Shown here: positions 8,361 through 18,104 of the stretch, in pieces
How the letters are laid out: each line of letters begins with the position of its first letter
Numbering within the stretch: position 1 is the first letter of the stretch
Source of the DNA: Tsukamurella paurometabola
GTDB taxonomy: Bacteria; Actinomycetota; Actinomycetes; Mycobacteriales; Mycobacteriaceae
Length of the DNA: 64,000 nt
Direction: 5' to 3'
NCBI RefSeq assembly: GCF_900631615.1
Contig: NZ_LR131273.1
Span: 744,001-808,000, forward strand
Made by a program: the position numbers and the translations under genes
The notes under the pieces: model-generated
Database searches by the model: none
What the model saw: only the letters and a program-made list of their open reading frames with translations
Told to the model about the DNA's origin: nothing

Positions 8361-9086
8361 ATGATCGCGGACGGTCCGATTCCGAAGCACGAGCAGCTCC
8401 GGGCACTCCTGGAGCAGCGGTGCATGGAGGACCTCGAGCCCGGCGCCGCACTCCCCAGCGAGCGGCAGCTGTGCGAGGAGTACGGCGTCTCCCGGATCAC
8501 CGTGCGCGAGGCGCTGCGGCAGCTCGTCGCCGAGGGCACACTGGTGCGGATCCGCGGCAAGGGTACCTTCGTCGCCGACCGGCCCGCACGGTCACGGCTG
8601 CACCTCGCTTCCTTCCACGAGGACATGCGCCGGCTGGGCCGCGCCCCGTCGACCGTGGTCCTGCAGACCGAACTGCGGGTGCCGCCACCGTCGACCACCT
8701 CGGCCCTGCAGATCCGTGCGGCCGACAAGGCCTACCACGTCAAACGCCTCCGCCTCGCGGACGGCGTGCCGATCTCCGTCGACGACGCGTGGTACCCGCA
8801 GGCGATCGCGCCGGGCCTCGACGCGCACGACCTGACGCAGTCGATCTACACGCTGCTGCGCACCGAGTACGGGCAGGCCATCGACCGCGCCGAGCAGTCC
8901 ATCGGTGCGATCTCGTCGAGCGGGGAGCTCGCGCGCGTGCTCGGCGTCCCCTCCGGCACACCGCTGCTCGCGTTCGATCGGGTCGCCTTCGCGGGCGCCC
9001 GGCGAGTCGAGCACAGCTACTCCTGGTACCGCTCCGACCGGTACCAGGTGCAGATGACGGTCACCGAGACGGCCGACGCACCGTAG
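8361..9086 (+). CDS. GntR/HutC (UTRA) regulator, DasR/NagR-like
   Basis: 241 residues. The winged helix lies at residues 5-75 (LPSERQLCEEYGVSRITVREALRQLV, then IRGKGTFVA). A UTRA effector domain follows (SRLHLASFHEDMRRLGR, AYHVKRLRLADGVPISVDDAWYP). The arrangement and motifs resemble DasR/NagR, which respond to glucosamine-6-P or GlcNAc-6-P. The match between its own upstream palindrome and that in the PTS-nagA divergent promoter 5 kb away supports a role as the local GlcNAc regulator. The effector is inferred, not seen. The transcript may be leaderless: a weak -10 (CAAGAT, 8349-8354) ends six bases before ATG. Confidence 0.82.
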   Translation: MIADGPIPKHEQLRALLEQRCMEDLEPGAALPSERQLCEEYGVSRITVREALRQLVAEGTLVRIRGKGTFVADRPARSRLHLASFHEDMRRLGRAPSTVVLQTELRVPPPSTTSALQIRAADKAYHVKRLRLADGVPISVDDAWYPQAIAPGLDAHDLTQSIYTLLRTEYGQAIDRAEQSIGAISSSGELARVLGVPSGTPLLAFDRVAFAGARRVEHSYSWYRSDRYQVQMTVTETADAP

Positions 9087-9099
9087 GACGGCGGACATC

Positions 9100-10401
9100 G
9101 TGACCTCACCCCCCGACGACGACGCCCACCGTTCCGTCGCCGCGCCGACGCCCGTTCGCGGGCACCGCAGCGTCGCGCCCGATCTGGCGCGCGGCTTCAT
9201 GCTCGCCCTCATCGCCGTCGCCAACGTGCCGTACTTCCTGTGGGCCCGCCCCACGGGGACCGGCGGCCACGGCGCCGACGGCTCCTTCGCCGACCGCGTG
9301 GTGCAGACCGTCGCGATCACGGGCGTCGACGGCCGCGTGTACCCGATGTTCGCGTTCCTCTTCGGTTACGGCATCGTCCAGCTGTACGCGCGTCAGCTCG
9401 GCGCGGGCACCGCGCCCGCCGCCGCGCGGCGACTCCTGCGCCGGAGGCACTGGTGGATGGTGGTGTTCGGTTTCGTCCACGCCGCCCTGCTCTGGTACGG
9501 CGACATCCTGGGCGGCTACGCGCTCGCCGGACTCCTCCTGGTGTGGCTGTTCCTCCGTCGCTCGGATCGGACGCTGGCGATCTGGGCCGGGATCCTGGTC
9601 CTCCTCGCCGCCGCGTCCTCGGTGCTCGCCCTGATAGGGGCGGCATCGGACGGGGTGGACGGCGGCGCGGCGCCCGCGACGACGGACGCGAACGCCATCC
9701 CCGAGTACTGGGCGGCGCTGACCGAGCGGGTCGTGACGTGGGCCGTCATCGTGCTGCCGACGGCGGTCCTCGGGCTCCTCGTGCCCGCCGCGATTCTGCT
9801 CGGCATGCTCGCCGCCCGGCACCGCGTACTCGACGCACCGGCAGCGCACGTGCCGTTGCTCCGCCGGTGCGCCGTCGCCGGCATCGGACTGGGCTGGGCG
9901 ACGGGCCTGATCCTGGCGCTCCAGAACCTGGAGGTGCTGCCGATCAGCCGCAGCACCGACTGGGCCTTCCTGCCCCTGTACGTCCTCGGCGGGCTGTTCG
10001 GCGGGCTCGGCTACGTGGCGGTGTTCGGTCTCGTCGCGGTACGCCTCGATCGGGCGCGGCGGGCCGACGGTGCGGTCGGCCGCGGCCCGGCGTTCGCGTC
10101 GGCGGTGCAGGCGCTGGGCAAGCGATCGATGAGCGGGTACCTCGCGCAGTCCCTGGTGTTCTCGCCGCTGCTCGCGGCGTGGGGGCTGGGCCTCGGCCAG
10201 TACCTGTCTGACTGGTCCGCGACGCTGCTGGCGATCGTCGTGTGGGCGGCGACCGTGGCCCTGGCCGTGCACCTGGACCTCGCCGGCCGGCGCGGACCGG
10301 CGGAGCGCCTGCTCCGGCACCTGGCGTACCCGCGACCAGCGGCCGGGACCGCGCGCCCCTACTCCGAGAAGCCGGACGACGGGGAGAAGCAGGTGGAGTA
10401 G
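9100..10401 (+). CDS. DUF418-family multi-pass membrane protein
   Basis: 433 residues from GTG 9100, 13 bases after the GntR gene. It begins RSVAPDLARGFMLALIAVANVPYFLW, the RxxxxDxxRGxxLxGIxxxN signature of the DUF418/YeiB group, and has about nine or ten hydrophobic spans. The C-terminal part has KRSMSGYLAQSLVFSPLLAAWGLGLG, typical of DUF418. A function in transport or envelope metabolism has been suggested for the family, but none is established. The last 43 bases overlap the convergent DUF4393 gene. Proximity to the GntR gene may place it under the same control. Confidence 0.8.
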   Translation: MTSPPDDDAHRSVAAPTPVRGHRSVAPDLARGFMLALIAVANVPYFLWARPTGTGGHGADGSFADRVVQTVAITGVDGRVYPMFAFLFGYGIVQLYARQLGAGTAPAAARRLLRRRHWWMVVFGFVHAALLWYGDILGGYALAGLLLVWLFLRRSDRTLAIWAGILVLLAAASSVLALIGAASDGVDGGAAPATTDANAIPEYWAALTERVVTWAVIVLPTAVLGLLVPAAILLGMLAARHRVLDAPAAHVPLLRRCAVAGIGLGWATGLILALQNLEVLPISRSTDWAFLPLYVLGGLFGGLGYVAVFGLVAVRLDRARRADGAVGRGPAFASAVQALGKRSMSGYLAQSLVFSPLLAAWGLGLGQYLSDWSATLLAIVVWAATVALAVHLDLAGRRGPAERLLRHLAYPRPAAGTARPYSEKPDDGEKQVE

Positions 10402-11192
10402 AAGGCGCGGCCGAACGGGGTGATCTCGATCCGGCGACGGATGGTCTTCGCGTACCGACCCGCGCTGCTGAGCGCGTCGATCAGCTGCGGCTGCACCTGC
10501 AGCAGCTCGTAGCGCCGCACGTCCACCTGCTCCTTGGAGAACCAGATCAGGCCGAGGCGGTGCAGGTTGCCCAGGTACTCGGCGATCCGGTCCGGATTCC
10601 GGCACCCCGCGACCTCCGGGATCATCGACACGCCGGCGGCCACCGTCTCGGCGCCCACGCCGAACGGCCGGTTGGTGCGCACGTCGATCGCGGGCTGCGC
10701 ACCGTCGTTGAACAGCAGCCGCAGGATGCGGGCCTCGTCCGGGCACAGCTCATCGAGGATGTGCTCGTAGGCGGGGTGCGGCGATTGCGCGCCGGCGGGC
10801 TCCGCGGACTGCGCGAGGAGACGATCGCCCTTGCGGCGGAGCTCCTCCGCGGTCGCGACGGGCTCGGGCGCGGCCTGCTCGAGCAGCTCGTCGACGACCT
10901 CGCCGTGCACCACGACGCGCGGGGCGACCTCGGTGGTCAGCGCCACGTCCACGAGATGGCCGGCTTCGCTGACGAACTGCTGGGTGAGGCGCTGGGCCGA
11001 CCCGCCGAGTTCCCGCGTGACGCTGAACGCGGAGTTCGACACCCGGCCGAGGCGGCCCAGCAACCCGCCGGACTCCTGCTTCTCCGACGCGGCGATCTCT
11101 CCCCCGTCACGTACCGCGACCTCGCGGTTCGCGTCTGCACCCTCGTCGCCGGATGCCGCGGAGGCACGGGACTTCTCACTCACGTCTGTCAC
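10359..11192 (-). CDS. DUF4393 (Abi-alpha-like) protein
   Basis: 277 residues from GTG 11192, which overlaps the stop of the upstream DUF445 gene (GTGA). The N-terminal 40 residues are polar and low complexity, then helices with RVSNSAFSVTRELG. The C-terminal half has the family pattern: DELCPDEARILRLLF, a central helical bundle, YLGNLHRLGLIWFS and ITPFGRAFYSTC. This family includes proteins named for abortive infection (Abi-alpha), but for most members no antiphage role has been shown. Translational coupling with a membrane DUF445 protein suggests the two act together. The 3' end overlaps DUF418 by 43 bases on the other strand. Confidence 0.75.
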   Translation of the reverse strand: MTDVSEKSRASAASGDEGADANREVAVRDGGEIAASEKQESGGLLGRLGRVSNSAFSVTRELGGSAQRLTQQFVSEAGHLVDVALTTEVAPRVVVHGEVVDELLEQAAPEPVATAEELRRKGDRLLAQSAEPAGAQSPHPAYEHILDELCPDEARILRLLFNDGAQPAIDVRTNRPFGVGAETVAAGVSMIPEVAGCRNPDRIAEYLGNLHRLGLIWFSKEQVDVRRYELLQVQPQLIDALSSAGRYAKTIRRRIEITPFGRAFYSTCFSPSSGFSE

Positions 11193-12463
11193 ACCCCGAA
11201 TATCGCTAGATGGAGGAACCCGGCGAAGGAGCCGAGCACCGCGCCGTGCAGGAACAGCAGCCACTCATCCTGCTTGATCGCGGACCGGAGCAACTCGCTG
11301 AGGTCCTCCGGACTGAGCTTGTTCATCCGCTCGATCACGAACTCGCGGACCTTGGTCTGCTGTTCGGCGACGAACTGCGGCTCGCTGACCGTCGCCTGCG
11401 CGACCTTGAGCGCCTCGGCGCCCACGAGCTGCGGCACCCGGTCGTACGCCTCCGAGCCGACCGACAGCTTGACGAACCCCCGGGCCCAGCCCGCCGCGTT
11501 GTCGATCGATTCGCGCAGCACCGATTCCACGGTCGCGCGCGTCCGGTCGGACCGCGGGCCGTGCAGCAACTCGTCGCAGATGTTCTCGATGGTGATCACC
11601 TTGTCGGCCATGACGATGGCGTACTGCTCGGCGATCTCCTTCTTCCGCTTGAGGAACAGCCCCTGCTTCCACGGCACCCACCAGGTCGGATGGATCGGCT
11701 CGAAGATCATCAGGATGCCGATGTAGTTGACGACGTAGCCGATCACGATCCCGCCGAGCGGCAGCAGCCACCAGTACGGGAAGAAGTGCAGCAGCGCGAC
11801 GAGCAGGAAGCCCATGGGGAACCCGAAGTAGAAACCGAAGTTCTGCATGAACTTCAGCTCCTTGCGACCCATGTTGTAGAAGATGTCCTTCAGCACCGCC
11901 GGGTTGTTCGTCAGGTACCGGATCACCATGAGCTTGGCGTCGATGTAGTCGTCGATGTTCTCGCCGATGGTCGACGTGATCTTCCGGACGTCCTTGGGCA
12001 GCGAGGCGGAGACGCGGCGGTACACGAGGAGCTTGACGTCCTCGGGCAGGGAGTACCACAGGCGCGGATTCTCGCGCTGCATCACGGATTCGACGATCGA
12101 CGGGATCATCGGCAGCGACGCCCGCGTGAGCACTTCGGAGACGTGCTCCGGATCCATCACTTCGTAGAACTCGGCGATACTGCCCACTTTGTTGAGCGAC
12201 TTGTCGACGGCGATGCTCGCCATCTTCTCCGCTCGGGAGGGCACGATCCCCTGCCAGCCGACGCGGCCGTCGGGCTGGATCGCGGGGATCACCTGGACGC
12301 GCCGCGGGAGCAGCGGATAGAGCGTGGCCATGCCGGGCACCTTGACGCCGTAGAACTTCTTCGGCTCGAACAGCATGAGAATGCCGGTCCAGTTGGTGAT
12401 GTAGCCGATGATGCCGGTGAACAGCGGAACGGTGATGAGGTGCTGGATCAGGTTCGCATCCAT
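11189..12463 (-). CDS. DUF445-family membrane protein
   Basis: 424 residues from ATG 12463, preceded by GGGAGGCG. It starts with a membrane span (IQHLITVPLFTGIIGYITNWTGILMLFEP) and carries a closely similar second copy near residue 240 (VIGYVVNYIGILMIFEPIHPTW), so the N-G-I-L-M-hFEP motif is repeated. A final span (LHGAVLGSFAGFLHLAIFG) ends the protein. DUF445/YheB-type proteins combine such spans with long amphipathic helices; their function is unknown, with envelope or membrane-organising roles proposed. It is coupled to the DUF4393 gene by a GTGA overlap. An upstream GTG-type extension to 12535 has no support. Confidence 0.8.
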   Translation of the reverse strand: MDANLIQHLITVPLFTGIIGYITNWTGILMLFEPKKFYGVKVPGMATLYPLLPRRVQVIPAIQPDGRVGWQGIVPSRAEKMASIAVDKSLNKVGSIAEFYEVMDPEHVSEVLTRASLPMIPSIVESVMQRENPRLWYSLPEDVKLLVYRRVSASLPKDVRKITSTIGENIDDYIDAKLMVIRYLTNNPAVLKDIFYNMGRKELKFMQNFGFYFGFPMGFLLVALLHFFPYWWLLPLGGIVIGYVVNYIGILMIFEPIHPTWWVPWKQGLFLKRKKEIAEQYAIVMADKVITIENICDELLHGPRSDRTRATVESVLRESIDNAAGWARGFVKLSVGSEAYDRVPQLVGAEALKVAQATVSEPQFVAEQQTKVREFVIERMNKLSPEDLSELLRSAIKQDEWLLFLHGAVLGSFAGFLHLAIFGV

Positions 12464-12622
12464 CGCACGCCTCCCGCACCGAGGCGTCCCGTCGAGCTCA
12501 CCACAGGTCGTCCACCTTTCCCCGTCCGACAACATTCGCGCTCACGGTACTCAAGATTGTGAGAGGATTACGCCTCCAATCGATCACTGTGACCAGATGA
12601 ACACGCCGGAGCGACGCGTCAT

Positions 12623-13078
12623 TCACACAGTAAAGATCCAATCCCCCGTCGCCACATCGCGTTCCTCCAGATTCGCGATGGACCCGGGTTGGGAGTCCAT
12701 CACCACGACGGGACAGATGGCACTCAACCCCTGGTCGCGAATCCCTTGCGGGGAGAACGAGATCAGCGGATCGCCGGCAGCCACCTTCGCCTTCTCCGCG
12801 GCCAGGACAGTAAAGCCCTCGCCATTCAGGTTCACAGTGTCGATTCCGATATGCACGAGAACACCGACGCCGCCGTCCGCGAGCACGATGGCGGCGTGCG
12901 GATGCAGCTTGAGCACCGTCCCGGACACGGGCGAGGCGACGACGGCGTCGGCACCGTCGGCGGGGACGGATGGTTCGATGGCGACGCCCGACCCCACCAT
13001 CTCCCCCGCGAAGACCTCATCCGGCACGGCCGAGAGCGGCACGAGCCGCCCAGCCACCGGCGCGAGCACATCGGTCAC
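12623..13078 (-). CDS. PTS sugar transporter EIIA (glucose/GlcNAc type)
   Basis: 151 residues, a free-standing EIIA of the Crr fold. The phospho-accepting His is H76 in VLVHIGIDTVNLNGEGF; H61 in LHPHAAIV is its conserved neighbour. The protein accepts phosphate from HPr and passes it to EIIB. It overlaps the EIIB gene by ATGA, so the two are translated together, and their products should serve the EIIC encoded on the other side of the shared promoter. Neither HPr nor enzyme I is in the window. Confidence 0.92.
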   Translation of the reverse strand: MTDVLAPVAGRLVPLSAVPDEVFAGEMVGSGVAIEPSVPADGADAVVASPVSGTVLKLHPHAAIVLADGGVGVLVHIGIDTVNLNGEGFTVLAAEKAKVAAGDPLISFSPQGIRDQGLSAICPVVVMDSQPGSIANLEERDVATGDWIFTV

Positions 13079-13302
13079 AGGAGGTCCTGCACTTCCTCGG
13101 CGAGCGCGTCCGCCGTCGGGCCGACGACGACCTGCACGGCGGACCCCGCGACCATCACCCCGTGCGACAGCTTCTTGAGCGCGGCCTGATCGACCAGGCC
13201 GGTGTCCTTGACCTCACAGCGGAGGCGGGTGATGCACCCCTCCACCTCGTCGATGTTGTCGGCCCCGCCGAGACCGTTCACGATGTCCTGCGCCTTCGAC
13301 AT
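13075..13302 (-). CDS. PTS EIIB (glucose/GlcNAc type)
   Basis: 75 residues from ATG 13302. The phosphocysteine C23 is in EGCITRLRCEV, the standard EIIB-Glc motif; GLGGADNI and VVVGPTADAL complete the small domain. The upstream in-frame extension to 13374 would run through the operator and is rejected. It is transcribed leftward from the divergent promoter with the palindrome at 13353-13368. This EIIB plus EIIA, with EIIC on the other strand, makes a split three-protein permease, where many relatives are fused. Confidence 0.92.
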   Translation of the reverse strand: MSKAQDIVNGLGGADNIDEVEGCITRLRCEVKDTGLVDQAALKKLSHGVMVAGSAVQVVVGPTADALAEEVQDLL

Positions 13303-13352
13303 GCCTGCCGCCTTTCGGAGAGGTTCGGGGAAACCGACGCGCGTCGGACCGA

Positions 13353-13368
13353 ACTGGTTATAACCTGT
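13353..13368. promoter_or_regulatory. Operator in the PTS/nagA divergent promoter
   Basis: ACTGGTTATAACCTGT with a perfect GGTTATAACC core lies 51 bases before the EIIB start and 40 before the EIIC start. It is nearly the same as the site before the GntR gene and like the DasR dre box. The TATAAC core could act as a -10 hexamer on either strand, so a bound repressor would shut both promoters. Confidence 0.7.
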
Positions 13369-13407
13369 CGTCACCCTAGTGGACTCGTCCCTCGACAGGA
13401 GCGAAAA

Positions 13408-14639
<1,232 letters not shown>

Positions 14640-14643
<4 letters not shown>

Positions 14644-15794
14644 GCGAGCTCCTGCGCGGCACCGTCGTCACCCCCTCCGGGGCGATCGACGACGGTGTCC
14701 TGGCACTCGCGGACGGCAGGATCGCGGAGGTCGGGCCGGCCTCCGCATTCCCGCCCGCGACGCTCCCGGCACCGTCGGATCGCGTGTACCTGCCCGGCAT
14801 GATCGACGTGCACTGCCACGGGGGCGGGGGCTTCGGCTTCCCCGACTCGGACGCCGACGGGGCCCGCGCGGCCGCCGCGCACCACCTCGGCCGCGGCACC
14901 ACGACGCTCCTCGCCTCGCTGGTGTCGGCGGCGCCGGAGAAACTGCTGGAGCGGATCGCGACGCTCACGCCGCTCGTCGACGACGGCACCGTCGCGGGCC
15001 TGCACCTCGAGGGCCCGTTCCTCGCGCAGGAGGTGTGCGGCGCGCAGGACCCGCGGTACATCATCGACGGCGACCCGGCCCTGCTCGCCACGCTCCTCGA
15101 CGCCGCGGGCGGCCGGATCCGGTCGATGACCGTCGCGGCGGAGACACCGCACTTCGCCGACCTCGCGCGCCAGCTCTCCGACGCGGGCGCCGTCGTCTCC
15201 GTCGGGCACACCGCCGGGGACTACGACACGGTCGCCGCCGCGCTCGGCACCCCGGACGGCCCGGTGAGCATCACCCACCTGTTCAACGGCATGCACCCCA
15301 TGCACCACCGCCACCCCGGCGCCGTGGGCGCGGCGCTGAAGGTCGCGGGCGAGGGCCGCGCCGTCGCGGAGATCATCGGCGACGGAGTGCACCTCGCCGC
15401 CGGCACGGTCGCGATGGTCTTCGCGACCGTCGGGCCGGACCACGTCGCGCTCGTCTCCGACGCGATGCAGGCCGCCGGCATGCCCGACGGCCAGTACTCG
15501 CTCGGCCCCCTGGACGTCACCGTCGGGGGCGGCGTCGCACGCCTGACCACGCCCGACGGCTCGCCGGGCGCCATCGCGGGCGGCACCTCGTCGGTGCTCG
15601 ACGTGGTGGTGCGCGCCGTCCGGCACTCGGGGGTGTCGCTCGCCGACGCCGCGCGCGCCGGCGCCACCACCCCGGCCCGGTTGCTGGGCCTCAAGGACCG
15701 CGGCGAGCTCTCCGCCGGCCTGCGTGCCGACGTGCTGGAACTCTCGGCCGACCTGGCCCTCCTGCGCGTGCTCCGGGCCGGCGAGCAGGTGTAA
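14640..15794 (+). CDS. nagA: N-acetylglucosamine-6-phosphate deacetylase
   Basis: 384 residues from TTG 14640, which overlaps the EIIC stop (TTGA); GGAGG lies about 8 bases upstream, and no ATG/GTG start fits better. Amidohydrolase barrel: H58 and H60 in DVHCHGGGGFGF, the HLEGPF glutamate near 125, SVGHTAG, THLFNGMHPMHHR, and the catalytic Asp in VSDAMQAAG. It converts GlcNAc-6-P to glucosamine-6-P plus acetate. nagB is not adjacent. Its place behind EIIC and the shared operator support a GlcNAc uptake-degradation unit. Confidence 0.93.
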
Positions 15795-15823
15795 CACCCC
15801 TCTCTCCGGTGCTACACTGGGTC

Positions 15824-16093
15824 ATGCCCACCACCCGGCCCCGCCACGCGATCACGGAGACTCCCGAGGTCACGCGCGCGCTGGAGGTCGCACGGAGGAG
15901 GTGGCCGGCGCACGCCGAGAGTCCGTCGCGCCTGCTCCGCGAGCTGATCGCCGCGGGCGCGGAAGCCGTCGAGGAGTCGACCGACAGCGAGATCGAGCGG
16001 CGACTCGCAGCGGTCGCGCGGCTTGCCGGAAGCCTCAGCGGTGTGTACCCGGACGGCTACCTCGAGGAACTGAGGTCCGAGTGGCGAGAGTAG
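15824..16093 (+). CDS. Putative antitoxin of a VapBC-like pair
   Basis: 89 residues from ATG 15824. The start is basic and followed by helical segments (TPEVTRALEVARRRWP, SPSRLLRELIAAGAEAVEE), with an acidic C-terminal tail (LEELRSEWRE) of the type that wraps a PIN toxin. No named antitoxin domain is obvious to me; a ribbon-helix-helix or related fold is possible. It overlaps the PIN gene by 13 bases, the usual antitoxin-first order. A TACACT (15812-15817) sits 7 bases before ATG, so a leaderless transcript from its own promoter is plausible. Function is inferred from context. Confidence 0.65.
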   Translation: MPTTRPRHAITETPEVTRALEVARRRWPAHAESPSRLLRELIAAGAEAVEESTDSEIERRLAAVARLAGSLSGVYPDGYLEELRSEWRE

Positions 16094-16503
16094 TCGTTCT
16101 CGACGCGAGTGTGCTCATCGCGTTCTTCGAGAGCAGCGATCCGTTCCACAGCCGGGCGATCCAGATCGTGATGGCGGCCACCGAGCGGGGCGATCACCTC
16201 GTCGCGAACGAGCTCACCGTCGCCGAGTTCCTCGTCGGACCCGCGCGGTCCGGCATCGTCGAGCGAGCGGAAGCACGCCTGTCGGAGCTCGGGGTCGGCC
16301 GCCGCGACTTCCCCGCTTCGTTCGCGCCCCGCCTCGCGACGATCCGCCATCGCGCGCGTGTGAAGCTCCCGGCCGCCGCGGTGATCCTCACCGCCGTCGA
16401 CGCGGCTGAGGCGGGCACCGGCCCGGTGTCCGTGGCGACCTTCGACGCGCGGCTGCGCGCCGGGGCGGCGACCTACGGCATCGCCTCGGCGATCGAGGAC
16501 TGA
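16081..16503 (+). CDS. PIN-domain protein, VapC-like toxin
   Basis: 140 residues from GTG 16081. PIN fold: D8 in VVLDASVLIAFF, E44 in ANELTVAEFL, and D122 in ATFDARL. The third acidic position, normally the Asp of an LPDA block, reads KLPAAAVILTAVDA, so an Ala stands at residue 98; D107 is further along the helix. VapC proteins are Mg-dependent ribonucleases; this one may be weakened or use D107. It is co-translated with the upstream small gene. Confidence 0.8.
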   Translation: MARVVVLDASVLIAFFESSDPFHSRAIQIVMAATERGDHLVANELTVAEFLVGPARSGIVERAEARLSELGVGRRDFPASFAPRLATIRHRARVKLPAAAVILTAVDAAEAGTGPVSVATFDARLRAGAATYGIASAIED

Positions 16504-16509
16504 CGTGGC

Positions 16510-17340
16510 TCAGGACACGGAGAGTTCGCCGCGGATCGTCGTGCTCGTGGCACCGCCGATCCAGATCGCGTCGCCGTCCCGCTCGACCTGCACGCGGCCG
16601 CGCCGGCCCAGCACGGTGCCCTGCGACGCGGTGTAGCGGTCGGGCAACGCGCCGGCGCCGGTCAGCCACTGCGCGATGCCCGCGTTGAGCGAGCCCGTCA
16701 CCGGGTCCTCGGGCACGGCGAGGTCCGGGCAGAAGGCGCGAACCTCGACGTCGGCGTCCGCGCCCTCCGGGTACGCGCCCACCACGCCGATCTGCAGCTC
16801 CCCCATCGCCGCGAAGTCCGGCTCCAGCGCGAGCACCGCGTCGGCGTCGCGCAGCCGCGCCGCCACCCAGCCGGGGCCGTTGTCCACCCATTGCGCGGCG
16901 AGGATCTCCGCCGCCGGGACGCGCAGGCCCGCGGCGACCCGGTCGACGGTGGCCGCATCCGCCGGGCCGGACCGGATCAGGGGCGGCGCCGCGAAGGCCA
17001 GCGTCGCACCGCGGCGCAGCCGCACCAGCCCGGCGGCGCACTCCTGCACGACGGTGCCCGCCGTGGCGGGGACGCCGCCGTCCTCCAGCCACGCATGGGC
17101 GGTGCCGAGCGTCGGGTGCCCCGCGAAGGGCAGCTCGGCGCCGGGCGTGAAGATCCGGAGCCGGTAGTCGGCGGCGGGATCGGTGGGACGCAGCAGAAAT
17201 GTCGTCTCGCTGAGGTTGGTCCAGCGTGCGAACGACGCCATCTGCTCGTCAGTGAGGTCGTCGGCGTCGTGCACCACCGCCACCGGGTTACCCCGCAGCG
17301 GCTCGGAGGAGAAGACGTCGACCTGGCGGAAGCGGTGCAT
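16510..17340 (-). CDS. PhzF-family isomerase/epimerase
   Basis: 276 residues. Typical PhzF: QVDVFSSEPLRGNPVAVV start, catalytic E45 in NLSETTFLL, LRIFTPGAELPFAGHPTLGTAHAW, and EDPVTGSLNAGIAQWL in the second repeat. PhzF enzymes in phenazine producers isomerise dihydro-hydroxyanthranilate, but most family members are unrelated housekeeping isomerases of unknown substrate. No phenazine genes are present here. The gene converges on the PIN gene with 6 bases between stops and follows the ABC transporter ATPase on the same strand by 8 bases, so it may be the last gene of that operon. Confidence 0.87.
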   Translation of the reverse strand: MHRFRQVDVFSSEPLRGNPVAVVHDADDLTDEQMASFARWTNLSETTFLLRPTDPAADYRLRIFTPGAELPFAGHPTLGTAHAWLEDGGVPATAGTVVQECAAGLVRLRRGATLAFAAPPLIRSGPADAATVDRVAAGLRVPAAEILAAQWVDNGPGWVAARLRDADAVLALEPDFAAMGELQIGVVGAYPEGADADVEVRAFCPDLAVPEDPVTGSLNAGIAQWLTGAGALPDRYTASQGTVLGRRGRVQVERDGDAIWIGGATSTTIRGELSVS

Positions 17341-17348
17341 GGTCCCCC

Positions 17349-18104
17349 TTACAGTGGGCGCAGGATGCGGTCGAGGAACTCGCGCGTGCGCGCGTGCTGG
17401 GGAGAGCCGATCACGTCGGCGGGGCGGCCCGCCTCCAGGACGGTTCCACGGTCGACGAAGAGCACCTGGTCGGCGACCTCGCGGGCGAAGGTCATCTCGT
17501 GCGTCACCACGACCATCGTGCGGCCCTCCGTCGCCAGGTCCCGCATCACGGTGAGGACGTCGCCGACCAGCTCCGGGTCGAGGGCCGAGGTCGGCTCGTC
17601 GAACAGGACCACCCGTGGCCGCAGCGCGAGGGCGCGCGCGATCCCCACTCGCTGCTGCTGCCCGCCGGAGAGCTGGTGCGGGTACTTGTCCGCGTGGTCC
17701 TCGAGCCCGACGCGGGCGAGCAGATCGCGCGCCTCCGCCTCCACCTCGGCGGCCGGGCGCTTCTGCACCACGACGGGCCCCTCGGTCACGTTCCGCAGCG
17801 CGCTGAAGTGCGGGAAGAGGTTGTGCGACTGGAAGACCATCGCGCTCTGCGCGCGGTAGCGCTGCAGCTCCGCCTTGCTCGGCGCGCCGGCACCGAAGTC
17901 CACCGTCGCCTCGCCGACGGTGACGACGCCCCCGTCCGGCAGCTCCAGCGCGTTGAGCGAGCGGAGCACCGTCGTCTTGCCCGAGCCGGACGGGCCGATG
18001 ATGACGGTGACCGTCCCCTCCGGGACGGTGAAGTCGATGCCGCGCAGGACCGCCACGTCCCCGAAGGACTTGGTGAGGTCGTGCACCGAGATCAGGTCGG
18101 TCAT
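17349..18104 (-). CDS. Polar amino acid ABC transporter ATP-binding protein
   Basis: 251 residues from ATG 18104, ATGA-overlapped with the fusion permease gene. Walker A GPSGSGKTT near residue 38-46, Q-loop MVFQSHNLFPH, signature LSGGQQQRVGIARALA, Walker B VVLFDEPTSALDP and the switch His in VVTHEMTFA are all intact. The length and motifs match GlnQ/HisP-type ATPases. It drives import by the membrane protein made from the upstream gene. Confidence 0.93.
   Translation of the reverse strand: MTDLISVHDLTKSFGDVAVLRGIDFTVPEGTVTVIIGPSGSGKTTVLRSLNALELPDGGVVTVGEATVDFGAGAPSKAELQRYRAQSAMVFQSHNLFPHFSALRNVTEGPVVVQKRPAAEVEAEARDLLARVGLEDHADKYPHQLSGGQQQRVGIARALALRPRVVLFDEPTSALDPELVGDVLTVMRDLATEGRTMVVVTHEMTFAREVADQVLFVDRGTVLEAGRPADVIGSPQHARTREFLDRILRPL

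Noticed and set aside
16510-17340. Phenazine biosynthesis
   Set aside because: Only a PhzF-family gene is present; the family is widespread and no other phz gene is near.
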